Part shown: one piece after another, positions 1 to 9,084 of the stretch
How the letters are laid out: every line of letters begins with the position of its first letter
How positions within the stretch are numbered: position 1 is the first letter of the stretch
Assembly (NCBI GenBank): GCA_009885195.1
Contig: VFLG01000022.1
Coordinates: forward strand, 1-40,393
DNA from: Gallionellaceae bacterium
Lineage (GTDB): Bacteria > Pseudomonadota > Gammaproteobacteria > Burkholderiales > Gallionellaceae
Reading direction: 5' to 3'
DNA length: 40,393 nt
The notes under the pieces: generated by a model
Databases searched by the model: none
The model's input: the letters and a program-made list of their open reading frames with translations, nothing else
Told to the model about the DNA's origin: nothing
Translations under genes and position numbers: made by a program

Positions 1-1
1 G

Positions 2-706
2 GGACCGCCGGGCAAGGTGTTCGAGATCGTGATCCAGCTCGGCGCCATCCTGGCGGTGTGCTGGGACTACCGTGTACGTTTGACCAACATGGTGGTCGGC
101 CTGCCCGGCGATCCTGCGGCGCAGCGTTTCGCCAGCCTGCTGTTCATCGGCTTTTTGCCGGCGGCGGTGCTGGGGCTGATGTTCCACTCCACCATCAAGG
201 CGCTGCTGTTCAACCCGATCACGGTCGCCACCGCGCTGATCGTGGGCGGCATTATCATCCTGTATGTGGAGAAACGCGCCTATCATCCGCGCATCAATTC
301 GGTGGACGAAATGCGCTGGCCGGACGCGCTCAAGGTGGGCTTCGCGCAGGCGCTGGCGATGATCCCCGGCACCTCGCGTTCCGGCGCGACCATCATGGGC
401 GGGATGGTGTTCGGCTTGTCGCGCAAGGCGGCTACAGAGTTTTCGTTCTTCCTTGCCATCCCGACGATGTTCGCCGCGACCGCCTACGATCTGTACAAGA
501 ACTGGACGTTGCTGCGCATGGATGACTTGCCGGTATTTGCAGTGGGTTTCGTCACTTCCTTCATCGCCGCGATGTGGGCGGTAAAGGCCTTCATCCGCTT
601 TATCTCGAATCACACCTTCGTGGTGTTTGCCTGGTATCGCATCGTGTTCGGCTTGATCGTGTTGGGCACGGCGTACAGCGGTATGGTGAACTGGTCGGCG
701 ACGTAA
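2..706 (+). CDS. uppP: Undecaprenyl-diphosphatase UppP (5' end outside window)
   Basis: Integral membrane phosphatase that recycles undecaprenyl pyrophosphate to the monophosphate carrier for peptidoglycan and other envelope polymers. The reading frame is open from base 2, so the gene enters from the left. About 234 codons are visible, and roughly the first 40 residues of the usual ~275 should lie outside. Seen: the [13 protein letters not shown] helix with its conserved glutamate, the PGTSRSG phosphate-binding motif near base 370, and several hydrophobic segments up to the C-terminus. The GTG at 17 is an internal valine, not a start. A MITE-like repeat begins 12 bases after the stop. Family call is firm. 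Confidence 0.93.
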   Translation, partial: GPPGKVFEIVIQLGAILAVCWDYRVRLTNMVVGLPGDPAAQRFASLLFIGFLPAAVLGLMFHSTIKALLFNPITVATALIVGGIIILYVEKRAYHPRINSVDEMRWPDALKVGFAQALAMIPGTSRSGATIMGGMVFGLSRKAATEFSFFLAIPTMFAATAYDLYKNWTLLRMDDLPVFAVGFVTSFIAAMWAVKAFIRFISNHTFVVFAWYRIVFGLIVLGTAYSGMVNWSAT

Positions 707-718
707 TATCAGCCTGTA

Positions 719-859
719 GGGCACCTCTAAAAATCCAAACTCCGTCGCGATACTGCGTTGCTCAAGAAATTTTAACGCTTACATATCAAAGTAGATGGGT
801 TGCGCGGACTTTCTTTCGCGCCTTGTCTCGCTTAGAATTTTGAATTTTTAGAGGCGCCC
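719..859. repeat. MITE-like repeat, copy A (141 bp)
   Basis: The ends are inverted: the left end reads GGGCACCTCTAAAAATCC and the complement of the right end reads GGGCGCCTCTAAAAATTC, about 20 matches in 23. The 4-bp direct repeat TGTA flanks it at 715-718 and 860-863, as expected of a target-site duplication. It has no coding capacity. The same family occurs at 4885-4972 and 33651-33837, sharing the internal stretch CGATACTGCGTTGCTCAAGA. It lies between the uppP stop and the rhodanese gene, which are convergent. Confidence 0.85.
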
Positions 860-930
860 TGTAGCTGGTGGCTTGTAGCGTATAGCCTGGGTGTTGATTG
901 GCTGCAAGCTACAAGCTCATTAGCATCAAA

Positions 931-1383
931 CTAGCTTTGTTCCCACGGCAATTCGCGCACGCGCCAGCCACTCAGCACATTGCGATGATCGTTTGCATCC
1001 TTGTCGCCTTCAAAGCCTTCCAGCACATTGTAACAATCCGAATAACCCGCTTGAGTGGCGGCCATGGCGGCGTAGTGTGATCGGCCACCGCTGCGGCAGA
1101 TGAACATCAGCAGTGCTTCCTTGTCCACTTGCCGCTCCAGTTGCGCGATAAAATTGGGGTTGTTTCTCATATCGGGGTAGATGGCCCACTCGATTGCCAG
1201 CGCATCCGGGATAGCGCCCACCCAGTCCAGCTCGGCGCGCGTACGCACATCCACTAGTACGGCGCCCGGCGCGGAGCTCATGATCTGGTATGCCTCGTCG
1301 GGCAGCATTGCGCCCTCATAAGTTAAATTCATTTCCTTGGCGCGGTCTTGTGCGGTTTGCAGAATGTGTGAAATCTTTCCCAT
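931..1383 (-). CDS. Rhodanese-like domain protein
   Basis: Single-domain rhodanese of 150 residues, probably cytoplasmic, for sulfur transfer or persulfide handling; the physiological substrate cannot be told. Seen: a short helical N-terminus, the DVRTRAEL substrate-loop motif near residue 45, and the active-site loop CRSGGRS with the catalytic cysteine at residue 96. I chose the ATG at 1383 (MGKISH) because a GGGGGGAAAC ribosome site sits just before it; the open frame extends 25 codons further but without such a site. It is divergent from the CDF transporter, with 90 bp between the starts. Confidence 0.88.
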   Translation of the reverse strand: MGKISHILQTAQDRAKEMNLTYEGAMLPDEAYQIMSSAPGAVLVDVRTRAELDWVGAIPDALAIEWAIYPDMRNNPNFIAQLERQVDKEALLMFICRSGGRSHYAAMAATQAGYSDCYNVLEGFEGDKDANDHRNVLSGWRVRELPWEQS

Positions 1384-1473
1384 GTTTCCCCCCAGCTTGT
1401 GTTCAATAGGTGTCCGGCAAGTGTTATCCTTGTAAAAATATTGCCCGATGCGTTGCATACTATCTCAACCGCA

Positions 1474-2664
1474 ATGAAAAATCACACTCACTCGCACAGC
1501 CACAGCAAATCCGCTGCGTTCGAACCAGCCTACCCGGAGCGCTTTGCGGCCGCGAAAAAAAGCACGTGGGTCAGCATCTGGGTCAATTTACTGCTTACCG
1601 TTTTGCAATTAGTTGTGGGGTTCTTCGGCAAATCTCAAGCGCTGATGGCTGATGGCCTGCATTCGCTGTCTGATCTGCTGGCCGACATCATGGTGCTATT
1701 CGCCAATCGCCACGGCAACCGCCATGCCGATGCCAACCATCCATACGGCCACGCGCGCATAGAAACAGCCGCCACGCTCATTCTGGGCATGGCATTGGTG
1801 ATATTGGGTGTGTTGCTCCTGGTCGCTGCCGGCGTGCGCCTGCAAAATCCACAGAACATCCAGCCAGTGCATCAGCTGACGCTGTGGGTCGCGCTGTTTA
1901 CCTTGTTTTCCAAGGAAGGGCTGTTCCGCTACATGCTGGCGGTGGCCAAGCGCGTGCGCTCGCAAATGCTGGTGGCCAACGCCTGGCATGCGCGCTCCGA
2001 TGCGGCGTCCTCGCTGGTGGTGGTGGTGGGTATCGGCGGCAACCTGCTGGGCTACACCTTTCTTGATCTGGTTGCCGCAGCCGTGGTGGGCGTGATGATT
2101 GCGTATATGGGCGGCAAGTTTGCGCTGGGCGCGCTGACCGAGCTGGTTGATACCGGCCTTGAGGCTGAGGAGGTAGAGGCCATCCGCAGCACTTTGCTGA
2201 CTACACCCGGCGTGCGCGGATTGCATGAATTACGCACGAGAAAAATGGCTGACAACGCGCTGGTGGATGCACACGTTATTGTTGATCCGAAGATCAGCGT
2301 GTCCGAAGGCCATTACATTGCGGAAGCGGCGCGCCAGGCGGTGTTGACGCAGCACCACGTCATGGACGTGATGGTGCATATTGACCCGGAGGACGACTTG
2401 CAGGCCAAGCCTAACGACCATCTGCCGAGCCGTGAAGTCCTGCTCAATCATCTGGCCGGACGACTGGGCGAAACCTTGCCGCTGGGCAATCGAACCATGT
2501 TGCACTATCTGGACGGCAAGATCGACGCCGATCTTTTTCTCGACGCACCGGATTACCCTGATCCCGCCAGAATTGAATCGCTGCGACGCAAATGCGACGA
2601 AATTACTTCGGACGATCCGTACTTCCGGTCACTTCACCTGCACCGGAGTCACGCACAGAAATAG
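1474..2664 (+). CDS. Cation diffusion facilitator family metal exporter
   Basis: Inner-membrane divalent cation/proton antiporter of the CDF family, 396 residues. Seen: a histidine-rich N-terminus (HTHSHSHS), about six membrane segments, and the two HxxxD metal sites typical of the family: H63/D67 in DGLHSLSDLLAD and H172/D176 in HARSDAASS. A cytoplasmic cation-efflux domain follows, then an extra tail of about 90 residues beyond the usual end, ending in a histidine-rich RSLHLHRSH. The start at 1474 was chosen because MKNHTHSH opens the usual His-rich leader; no strong ribosome site is visible. HxxxD rather than DxxxD in the second helix leaves Fe, Mn, Co or Zn open. Confidence 0.88.
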   Translation: MKNHTHSHSHSKSAAFEPAYPERFAAAKKSTWVSIWVNLLLTVLQLVVGFFGKSQALMADGLHSLSDLLADIMVLFANRHGNRHADANHPYGHARIETAATLILGMALVILGVLLLVAAGVRLQNPQNIQPVHQLTLWVALFTLFSKEGLFRYMLAVAKRVRSQMLVANAWHARSDAASSLVVVVGIGGNLLGYTFLDLVAAAVVGVMIAYMGGKFALGALTELVDTGLEAEEVEAIRSTLLTTPGVRGLHELRTRKMADNALVDAHVIVDPKISVSEGHYIAEAARQAVLTQHHVMDVMVHIDPEDDLQAKPNDHLPSREVLLNHLAGRLGETLPLGNRTMLHYLDGKIDADLFLDAPDYPDPARIESLRRKCDEITSDDPYFRSLHLHRSHAQK

Positions 2665-2863
2665 TGCGGGCTTACGCTGCACGCCCAACTTTAGGGCAAA
2701 TATTTTTATCCATTTATTTGGGTGGATATGGCAAAATGCCCGACTTGCTGCTGGGGAGTCATAGCGCGCTTCGTGCGGTGCTAAATTTTAGATGCGCAAG
2801 CTTGCCGAGTTTCTGTATGTTTAATTTGTATTATGTCGTCAATGTTTATGGGAGAGAGTGATT

Positions 2864-4285
2864 ATGTCTAAGGTGGCTGCTGATGTTCTGAAGTTAATAA
2901 AAGACAACGAGGTCAAATTCGTTGATCTGCGTTTTACCGATACCCGTGGCAAGGAACAGCACGTTTCCATCCCCGCGCATGTCGTGTCGGATAGCGATGA
3001 CTGGTTTGAAAACGGCCACGCCTTTGACGGCTCTTCCATCGCTGGCTGGAAGGGAATTCAAGCATCGGACATGCTGCTGATGGCCGATCCGGATTCTGTT
3101 TTTATTGACCCTTTCATGGACGAAACTACGCTGGTCATGACCTGCGACGTGGTGGAGCCATCCGACGGCAAAGGCTATGATCGCGATCCGCGTTCTATTG
3201 CCAAGCGCGCCGAAGCCTACCTTAAGAACAGCGGCATAGGCGACATGGCCTATTTTGGCCCCGAGCCCGAGTTCTTTATTTTTGATTCGGTTAACTGGCA
3301 GATTGATATGTCCGGCAGCTTCTGCAAAGTCAATTCTGAAGAAGCCGCATGGGCCTCCGCAGAAAAATTTGAAGGCGGCAACACCGGCCACCGCCCCACC
3401 GTCAAAGGTGGCTACTTCCCAGTGCCACCAGTAGATTCACTACAGGATATTCGCTCCGCCATGTGTCTGGCACTAGAAAGCATTGGCGTACCAGTTGAAG
3501 TGCATCACCATGAGGTGGCGACTGCCGGCCAGTGTGAAATTGGCACCCGCTTCAGCACACTGGTGAAGCGCGCCGACCAGACCCAGAAGCTCAAGTACGT
3601 GGTACACAATGTCGCGCACCAGTACGGCAAGACGGCGACCTTCATGCCCAAGCCTATCGTCGGCGACAACGGTTCCGGCATGCACGTCCATCAATCCATC
3701 TGGAAGGGCGGCAAGAATCTGTTTGCTGGCACGGGTTACGCCGGGCTGTCTGAGTTGGCACTGTATTACATCGGCGGCATCATCAAGCATGCGCGCGCGC
3801 TGAATGCCATCACCAACCCCGGCACCAACTCCTACAAGCGCCTAGTTCCGGGCTTTGAAGCGCCGGTCAAGCTGGCTTACTCGGCGCGTAACCGTTCCGC
3901 TTCGATCCGCATCCCGTTTGTGCAGAGCGACAAAGCGCGCCGTATCGAAGTGCGTTTCCCGGATCCGACCGCCAATTCCTATTTGGCTTTTACCGCCATG
4001 ATGATGGCCGGTCTGGATGGTATACAGAACAAGATTCACCCCGGCGATCCAGCCGACAAGAATCTGTATGACCTGCCGCCGGAAGAAGATGCAAAGATTC
4101 CAACCGTTTGCTCCAGTCTCGAACAGGCACTGGAAGCGCTGGACAAGGATCGCGAGTTCCTGACGCGTGGCGGGGTGTTCTCCAACGACTTCATCGATGC
4201 TTACATTGCGTTGAAAATGGAGGAAGTGACCCGTTACCGCATGACCACGCATCCGGTTGAGTACGATATGTACTACAGTCTGTAA
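2864..4285 (+). CDS. glnA: Type I glutamine synthetase
   Basis: Makes glutamine from glutamate, ammonia and ATP, the main entry of ammonia into metabolism; cytoplasmic dodecamer. The 473 residues match the GS I-beta class. Seen: N-terminal [17 protein letters not shown], the [12 protein letters not shown] glutamate/metal site, [10 protein letters not shown], and the adenylylation loop [10 protein letters not shown] with Tyr402, so control by GlnE adenylylation is expected. Start at ATG 2864, just after a purine-rich GGGAGAGAG. It is followed by a strong terminator, so it is transcribed separately from ntrBC downstream. I found no convincing -24/-12 (sigma-54) promoter in the 199 bp upstream, though NtrC control would be usual. 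Confidence 0.97.
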   Translation: MSKVAADVLKLIKDNEVKFVDLRFTDTRGKEQHVSIPAHVVSDSDDWFENGHAFDGSSIAGWKGIQASDMLLMADPDSVFIDPFMDETTLVMTCDVVEPSDGKGYDRDPRSIAKRAEAYLKNSGIGDMAYFGPEPEFFIFDSVNWQIDMSGSFCKVNSEEAAWASAEKFEGGNTGHRPTVKGGYFPVPPVDSLQDIRSAMCLALESIGVPVEVHHHEVATAGQCEIGTRFSTLVKRADQTQKLKYVVHNVAHQYGKTATFMPKPIVGDNGSGMHVHQSIWKGGKNLFAGTGYAGLSELALYYIGGIIKHARALNAITNPGTNSYKRLVPGFEAPVKLAYSARNRSASIRIPFVQSDKARRIEVRFPDPTANSYLAFTAMMMAGLDGIQNKIHPGDPADKNLYDLPPEEDAKIPTVCSSLEQALEALDKDREFLTRGGVFSNDFIDAYIALKMEEVTRYRMTTHPVEYDMYYSL

Positions 4286-4303
4286 GCAGACCTTTTCGCT
4301 ATA

Positions 4304-4338
4304 AAAGAAACGGGGCCTGACAGGCTCCGTTTCTTTTT
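4304..4338 (+). terminator. Rho-independent terminator of glnA
   Basis: Arms AAAGAAACGGGGCCTG and CAGGCTCCGTTTCTTT form a long GC-centred stem with one mismatch, followed by TTTTT, 19 bp after the glnA stop. Confidence 0.92.
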
Positions 4339-4351
4339 CAGGCTGACGCGT

Positions 4352-4380
4352 TTGTCACACAGTCGGGCTTGACCTATACT
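4352..4380 (+). promoter_or_regulatory. Sigma-70 promoter for the DUF4124-ntrBC unit
   Basis: TTGTCA (4352-4357), 17-bp spacer, TATACT (4375-4380), lying between the glnA terminator and the next start. It would give ntrBC a basal promoter separate from glnA. Confidence 0.65.
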
Positions 4381-4408
4381 TCGCCCCGGCAACCCTCGTA
4401 GGATAACC

Positions 4409-4885
4409 ATGAAGCAAAGGTATCTGTTTGTGCTGCTATGCGCCGGCCCCATCGGCTGGGCACAGGCGGAAATATATAAAAACGTTGATGCCGACGGTCA
4501 TGTGACTTATTCCAGCACGCCGGCAAAAGGTTCGAGCAAGCTCAATCTGGAGCGCCTACCCGTCATGTCGGTACCTGCACGCGCGCGCAACAATGCCACC
4601 CCCTCCGACTTTCCCAGGATCGATTCCGGCACACAAAGAAGCCGCGACAATACGCGCCGCAAAATTCTGGGGGATGAACTGGCTACGGAAGAAAAACTGC
4701 TGGCCGAAGCCAGACTCAATTTGAAGTATGGAATAGAAAATCCTGAGATATATCGCGACAAGGACGGCAATACCTTGCGCAACGTGCCCCAGCATGAAGA
4801 GAAGATAAATGTCTTGCAGAGGCAGGTAACACTGCATGAAAAGAATATTGAAGCACTGAAGGCCGAACTGCTCAAGTCAAAATAG
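4409..4885 (+). CDS. DUF4124 domain periplasmic protein
   Basis: Exported protein of 158 residues and unknown role. Seen: signal peptide MKQRYLFVLLCAGPIGWAQA, then the DUF4124 core (EIYKNVDADGHVTYSSTPAKG, a small beta-rich fold around residues 21-41), a low-complexity linker, and a C-terminal coiled-coil-like stretch from about residue 90 rich in Glu, Lys and Leu. It precedes ntrB and probably shares its transcript. The stop codon TAG spans the junction with repeat copy B: TA belongs to the AATA target duplication and G is the first base of the repeat. Removing the repeat would still leave TAG, so the insertion did not change the protein. Confidence 0.8.
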   Translation: MKQRYLFVLLCAGPIGWAQAEIYKNVDADGHVTYSSTPAKGSSKLNLERLPVMSVPARARNNATPSDFPRIDSGTQRSRDNTRRKILGDELATEEKLLAEARLNLKYGIENPEIYRDKDGNTLRNVPQHEEKINVLQRQVTLHEKNIEALKAELLKSK

Positions 4886-4972
4886 GACACCTCTATAAAT
4901 CCAAACCCCGTCGCGATACTGCGTTGCTCAAGAAATTTTATCGCTTAGGATTTTGAATTTTTAGAGGCGTCC
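4885..4972. repeat. MITE-like repeat, copy B (88 bp)
   Basis: Short member of the 719/33651 family. Ends GGACACCTCT and AGAGGCGTCC are inverted. The flanking 4-bp direct repeat is AATA (4881-4884 and 4973-4976). Against the other copies (GGGC...GCCC), both ends carry the matching change GGAC...GTCC, so pairing of the termini is kept. It lacks about 50 bp of the middle of copy A. It lies between the DUF4124 gene and ntrB, inside a presumed operon. Confidence 0.85.
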
Positions 4973-5016
4973 AATAGTTTCGGACACATGGCATGTTTAC
5001 TGCTTTATAAGTATTT

Positions 5017-6054
5017 ATGGCCTCTCCCTTACCCACACTGGAGCACCTCAGCACGGCAGTCATCCTGCTGGATGAACAATCGCGCGTGGCCTACATTAAC
5101 CCGGCGGCCGAGAACCTGTTTGCATTAAGCAGCAAGAGCCTGGTCGGCCATCCGTTGCAGCATGCCCTGACCCACACCGACCAGCTGGCCGCTGCCATGC
5201 AACAGGCGTTGAGCAACAACGCCAGTTACATCGAACACAGCCTCACGCTGGGCACTTATGCCCACAACAAGCTGCAACTGCGCTGCACCGCCACCCCGCT
5301 GCAATTGGACAAAGTTTATCTGATACTCGAATTCCACCCTATAGATCGCCCGCTGAAACTGGCGCGCGAAGAGCAGATGCTGGACCAGACCCAAGCCAGC
5401 CGCCTGCTGCTGCGCAATCTGGCGCACGAAATTAAAAATCCATTGGGGGGCATTCGCGGCGCGGCACAATTGCTGGAGCAGGAACTGGAAAAACCAGAGT
5501 TACGCGAATATACGCAGGTGGTGATCCAGGAAGCTGACCGCCTGCGCGCATTGATGGAAAAATTGCTGACGCCGCAACACGTGCCTCATTTCAGTGCGCT
5601 GAACATCCATGAAGTGCTGGAACGGGTGCGCAGAGTGGTGCTGGCCGAAATGCCGACGGAATTAATTATTCGGCGCGACTACGACATAAGCTTGCCGCCG
5701 CTGCATGGCGACAAAGAACAGTTGATTCAGGTCATGCTCAATCTCGTTCGCAACGCCGCGCAAGCCATGCATGGTCAAGGAGATATCGTGTTGCGCACGC
5801 GCATCGCGCGGCAAGTCACGCTGATTAAAAAGCGCCATCGCTTGGCTATGATGGTACAAATCATAGACAATGGCCCGGGCGTGCCCGAGCATTTGCGCGA
5901 CAAGATTTTTTACCCATTGGTATCCGGGCGAGCCGAAGGGCATGGTCTGGGGCTGACCCTGGCACAAGACTTCATCAGTCAGCACCAGGGCAGCATAGAA
6001 TTTGAAAGCGAACCGGGACGCACCTGCTTTACTGTGCTGCTGCCACTGAGTTAA
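5017..6054 (+). CDS. glnL: Nitrogen regulation sensor kinase NtrB (GlnL)
   Basis: Cytoplasmic histidine kinase/phosphatase that sets NtrC phosphorylation in response to PII. 345 residues, the usual length. Seen: N-terminal PAS domain (about residues 8-110), the H-box LAHEIKNPLGGIRGAAQLLE with His137, the N-box LNLVRNAAQAM, and G-boxes DNGPGVP and GHGLGLTLAQ. No membrane segment, as expected. The next gene starts 36 bp after the stop and is the partner regulator. Start ATG at 5017; no strong ribosome site is visible. Confidence 0.95.
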   Translation: MASPLPTLEHLSTAVILLDEQSRVAYINPAAENLFALSSKSLVGHPLQHALTHTDQLAAAMQQALSNNASYIEHSLTLGTYAHNKLQLRCTATPLQLDKVYLILEFHPIDRPLKLAREEQMLDQTQASRLLLRNLAHEIKNPLGGIRGAAQLLEQELEKPELREYTQVVIQEADRLRALMEKLLTPQHVPHFSALNIHEVLERVRRVVLAEMPTELIIRRDYDISLPPLHGDKEQLIQVMLNLVRNAAQAMHGQGDIVLRTRIARQVTLIKKRHRLAMMVQIIDNGPGVPEHLRDKIFYPLVSGRAEGHGLGLTLAQDFISQHQGSIEFESEPGRTCFTVLLPLS

Positions 6055-6090
6055 GCATTGCTAAATAATTTAATTTTTGGAACGCAAACC

Positions 6091-7491
6091 ATGAAACCAG
6101 TCTGGATTATCGACGATGACCGCTCCATCCGCTGGGTGCTGGAAAAAGCACTCACACGCGAAGGCATAGAATTCAAGAGCTTTAGCTCTGCCGACGAAGC
6201 GATACAAGCACTCGCGCAGGATACACCGCAAATGGTCATCAGCGACATCCGCATGCCCGGCAGCTCCGGGCTGGAACTGTTGCAAATGCTACGTGAGCAA
6301 TATTCGCAGTTACCGGTCATCATCATGACCGCCTATTCCGACTTGGAGAGCGCGGTCTCCTCCTTTCAGGGCGGGGCATTCGAGTACCTGCCCAAACCAT
6401 TTGATGTCAATAATGCGGTCGAACTGATCCAGCGCGCGCTGGAAAACAGCCGGCGCAAAAATGTCTCCCCCGATAAAACTCTTGCCGCACCGGACATTCT
6501 GGGCCACGCACCGGCCATGCAGGAAGTGTTTCGCGCCATCGGCAGGCTGGCGCAATCACACGCCACTGTACTCATCAATGGCGAATCCGGCACTGGCAAG
6601 GAACTGGTGGCACACGCCCTGCATCGCCACAGTCCGCGCGCGAACAAGCCATTTGTCGCGATCAATACCGCCGCCATCCCGAAGGATTTGCTGGAATCTG
6701 AATTATTCGGCCATGAGCGTGGCGCCTTCACTGGCGCCACCACCACCCGTCACGGGCGCTTCGAGCAAGCCGAAAGCGGCACGTTGTTCCTGGACGAGAT
6801 TGGCGATATGCCGGCCGAGCTGCAAACGCGGTTGCTGCGCGTATTGTCTGACGGCAATTTTTACCGCGTCGGCGGTCACCAGCCGATCAAGGCCAATGTG
6901 CGCATCATCGCCGCCACCCACCAGAACCTCGACGAACGGGTGAAGCAGGGCCTGTTCCGCGAAGACCTGTTTCATCGCCTCAACGTCATCCGCCTGCGTC
7001 TGCCGCCGCTACGCGAACGGCGCGAGGATATTCCGCTGCTGGCAAAATATTTCATGCAGAAGAGTGCGCGCGAACTGGGTGTCGAACAAAAATCCATCAG
7101 TGAATCCGCTCTCCAGTACCTCCTGTCACAAGAATTCCCGGGCAACGTGCGGCAACTGGAAAACCTGTGCCACTGGCTCACCGTGATGACACCCTCGCAA
7201 CAAATTGAAATTGCCGATCTGCCGCCGGAATGGCGCGAGACACCTGCGGCCACTGCACCAGCGGAGGGCTGGCGCAACGCGCTGGGGCAGCAAGTGGCGC
7301 TGGCGCTACAGCGCGGCGATCAAAACATTCTGAATAGCCTGAGCCGACAATTTGAAAGCACGCTTATCGCCCAGGCATTGCAACACACCGGCGGCCGACG
7401 CATCGAGGCCGCCACCCTGCTGGGCATGGGGCGCAACACGCTGACGCGCAAGATTCAGGAACTGGGGTTGGACAATAACGGCGCGGGCTGA
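6091..7491 (+). CDS. glnG: Nitrogen regulation response regulator NtrC (GlnG)
   Basis: Sigma-54-dependent activator of nitrogen-responsive promoters, partner of NtrB. 466 residues from ATG 6091 ([10 protein letters not shown]); the open frame extends 11 codons upstream but that is not the family start. Seen: receiver domain with acidic residues at 8-10 and phosphoacceptor Asp52 (VISDIRMPG), AAA+ domain with Walker A GESGTGKE, the sigma-54 contact loop GAFTGA, and a C-terminal Fis-type helix-turn-helix ending [13 protein letters not shown]. The 3' end overlaps the convergent xthA by 37 bp. Confidence 0.96.
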   Translation: MKPVWIIDDDRSIRWVLEKALTREGIEFKSFSSADEAIQALAQDTPQMVISDIRMPGSSGLELLQMLREQYSQLPVIIMTAYSDLESAVSSFQGGAFEYLPKPFDVNNAVELIQRALENSRRKNVSPDKTLAAPDILGHAPAMQEVFRAIGRLAQSHATVLINGESGTGKELVAHALHRHSPRANKPFVAINTAAIPKDLLESELFGHERGAFTGATTTRHGRFEQAESGTLFLDEIGDMPAELQTRLLRVLSDGNFYRVGGHQPIKANVRIIAATHQNLDERVKQGLFREDLFHRLNVIRLRLPPLRERREDIPLLAKYFMQKSARELGVEQKSISESALQYLLSQEFPGNVRQLENLCHWLTVMTPSQQIEIADLPPEWRETPAATAPAEGWRNALGQQVALALQRGDQNILNSLSRQFESTLIAQALQHTGGRRIEAATLLGMGRNTLTRKIQELGLDNNGAG

Positions 7492-8258
7492 TCCAACGCA
7501 ATCTCGGCCATCACCGGCGCATGATCCGATGGCCGTTCCAGTTTGCGCGGCACGCGATCTATAGTACAAGCAGTGCAATTCGGCAGCAGCATCTCGCTTA
7601 GCAAAATGTGGTCGATGCGCAAGCCATGATTTCGGCGAAAGCCCATCATGCGGTAATCCCACCAGGAAAAGGATTTCTCCGGCTGTTCAAACAAACGGAA
7701 GCTGTCGTGCAGACCGAGTTGCTCAAGCGCGCGGAACGCCGCACGCTCCGGCTCGCTTACCAGAATATTGCCGACCCACGCCTTGGGATCATGCACATCG
7801 CGATCCTCCGGCGCAATATTGTAATCGCCCAGCAGCACGAGTTTCGGATAGCGCAGCAGCTCGCCCTTCAGCCATTCCCGCAACGCGGCCAGCCAGGATA
7901 GTTTGTATTGATATTTGTCAGAGTCCACGCTCTGCCCGTTCGGCACATACACGCACACCACACGCACGCCGTCGAGCGTGGCAGAAATGACCCGCTTCTG
8001 CTCATCCGGGAAATTCGGCATGCCGACCGTTACGTCGTCGGGAGATGTCTTGCTGATGATGGCGACGCCGTTATAGGTCTTCTGGCCGCTGAACACAGAT
8101 TGGTAGCCGGCCTGCTGCAACTCTGCCAAGGGAAATTGGCTGTCTTCCTGCTTGGTTTCCTGCAAACACAATGCATCCGGTTGATTTGCCGCCAACCAGT
8201 CCAATACGTGCGGCAGACGCACCTTAAGCGAGTTGACGTTCCAGGTGGCTATGCGCAT
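7455..8258 (-). CDS. xthA: Exodeoxyribonuclease III / AP endonuclease
   Basis: DNA repair enzyme of the exonuclease III family: cuts at abasic sites and removes 3' blocking groups. 267 residues. Seen: MRIATWNVNSLKVRLP, the metal-binding glutamate in LCLQETK, the core GDYNIAPEDRDVHDP, and the C-terminal RIDHILLS and PSDHAPV motifs with the catalytic Asp-His. Its last 12 codons run antisense through the end of ntrC. Full length and intact. Confidence 0.95.
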   Translation of the reverse strand: MRIATWNVNSLKVRLPHVLDWLAANQPDALCLQETKQEDSQFPLAELQQAGYQSVFSGQKTYNGVAIISKTSPDDVTVGMPNFPDEQKRVISATLDGVRVVCVYVPNGQSVDSDKYQYKLSWLAALREWLKGELLRYPKLVLLGDYNIAPEDRDVHDPKAWVGNILVSEPERAAFRALEQLGLHDSFRLFEQPEKSFSWWDYRMMGFRRNHGLRIDHILLSEMLLPNCTACTIDRVPRKLERPSDHAPVMAEIALDQPAPLLSNPSS

Positions 8259-8283
8259 AGTGACAATAACTCATTGGTACGAT

Positions 8284-8529
8284 TTATTTTGACTGCTGCT
8301 CCACTTGCTGCCGCAAATTTTCGGCAGACTTTTCCGTGACCTGCTCCACGGCCTTGGCTTTTTCGAGCGCCTCTCGTTCCGACTGAAACAGCTTGGCGGG
8401 CGCGGTCTCCGGTAGCGGGGGCTGCCGGGGTTTTTCGCCGCAGGCGGCGAGCGCCAATGCGATCACTATCAGGGCGATGCCTGACAGACAACTGCCGATC
8501 CCATTCGTTTTATTCGGTGATGATTGCAT
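8284..8529 (-). CDS. Small predicted lipoprotein
   Basis: 81-residue hypothetical protein. I start it at ATG 8529 because GGAGGAACT lies directly before it; the frame opens 7 codons earlier. Seen: a hydrophobic helix (IALIVIALALAAC) with a lipobox LAAC, so Cys30 is the likely lipidated residue, then a short proline-rich and a charged Gln/Glu-rich helical tail of about 50 residues. The N-terminal charged part before the helix is long for a signal peptide. No family recognised. It lies 25 bp before xthA on the same strand and may be co-transcribed. Confidence 0.65.
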   Translation of the reverse strand: MQSSPNKTNGIGSCLSGIALIVIALALAACGEKPRQPPLPETAPAKLFQSEREALEKAKAVEQVTEKSAENLRQQVEQQSK

Positions 8530-8576
8530 AGTTCCTCCAGTTTTTTCCAAAGGGATGCCGAGCCGACGCGTTGGAA

Positions 8577-9053
8577 TTATGGCTTGGCTGAAGCTTGAGG
8601 ATAGCCTGCCGCATCCAGCTCGTCGCCCAATTGCCGGGTCTGAAATCCCTTGAGCCAGGTCTTGCCCACAGCCAGCGTCGGCGCGCCATCGCTACCTGAC
8701 AGCTGTTTGAAAGCGACAAAATCTTCGTCGGTCTTCAGGGTTTTTTCGTCAAATGGAACGCCGCGCTTGCGCAAAAAATCACGCGCCTGCTGGCAGACAT
8801 CACCACAATTTCCAGCCACATACAAAGTGACCGGAAAATTTTGTTTGGCGCGACGGGTTTCATAGGACAGCCCCGCGTCATTATCCGCCGGGGAAAGGCT
8901 AAATTTTATTTTCTCGACACCTGCCGCGCCCGGCGCCGGACTATCGCCATAATGTACCTTGCCGGACTCGTCCACCCAGCGGTACCATTCATCCGCCAAT
9001 ACGCTGCCGCACGCTAACACCAGCAGTCCTGCCCACAACAATCGCGTCATCAT
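8577..9053 (-). CDS. Periplasmic DUF4124-glutaredoxin-like protein
   Basis: 158 residues from ATG 9053, which follows GAGGAAGATT; the longer open frame upstream runs back over prlC and is not used. Seen: signal peptide ending in CGSVLA, a DUF4124 module (DEWYRWVDESGKVHYGDSP, residues 21-39), and a thioredoxin-fold glutaredoxin-like domain from about 72, with Cys83 and Cys87 in NCGDVC and the cis-proline motif GAPTL (Pro125). The cysteines are spaced CxxxC rather than the CxxC of classical glutaredoxins, so a redox role is likely but not proven. Confidence 0.78.
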   Translation of the reverse strand: MMTRLLWAGLLVLACGSVLADEWYRWVDESGKVHYGDSPAPGAAGVEKIKFSLSPADNDAGLSYETRRAKQNFPVTLYVAGNCGDVCQQARDFLRKRGVPFDEKTLKTDEDFVAFKQLSGSDGAPTLAVGKTWLKGFQTRQLGDELDAAGYPQASAKP

Positions 9054-9084
9054 AATCTTCCTCACAAAATCGGAAATAACAAAA

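Noticed and set aside
868-920. GGCTTGTAGC and GCTACAAGC as a terminator after uppP
   Set aside because: The arms are about 30 bp apart with no T run after them; they could be only a remnant repeat.
2665-2863. Sigma-54 (-24/-12) promoter for glnA, suggested by TGGCA and TTGCT near 2729-2750
   Set aside because: The distance between the two boxes is five bases too long for a -24/-12 promoter, and no other pair fits.
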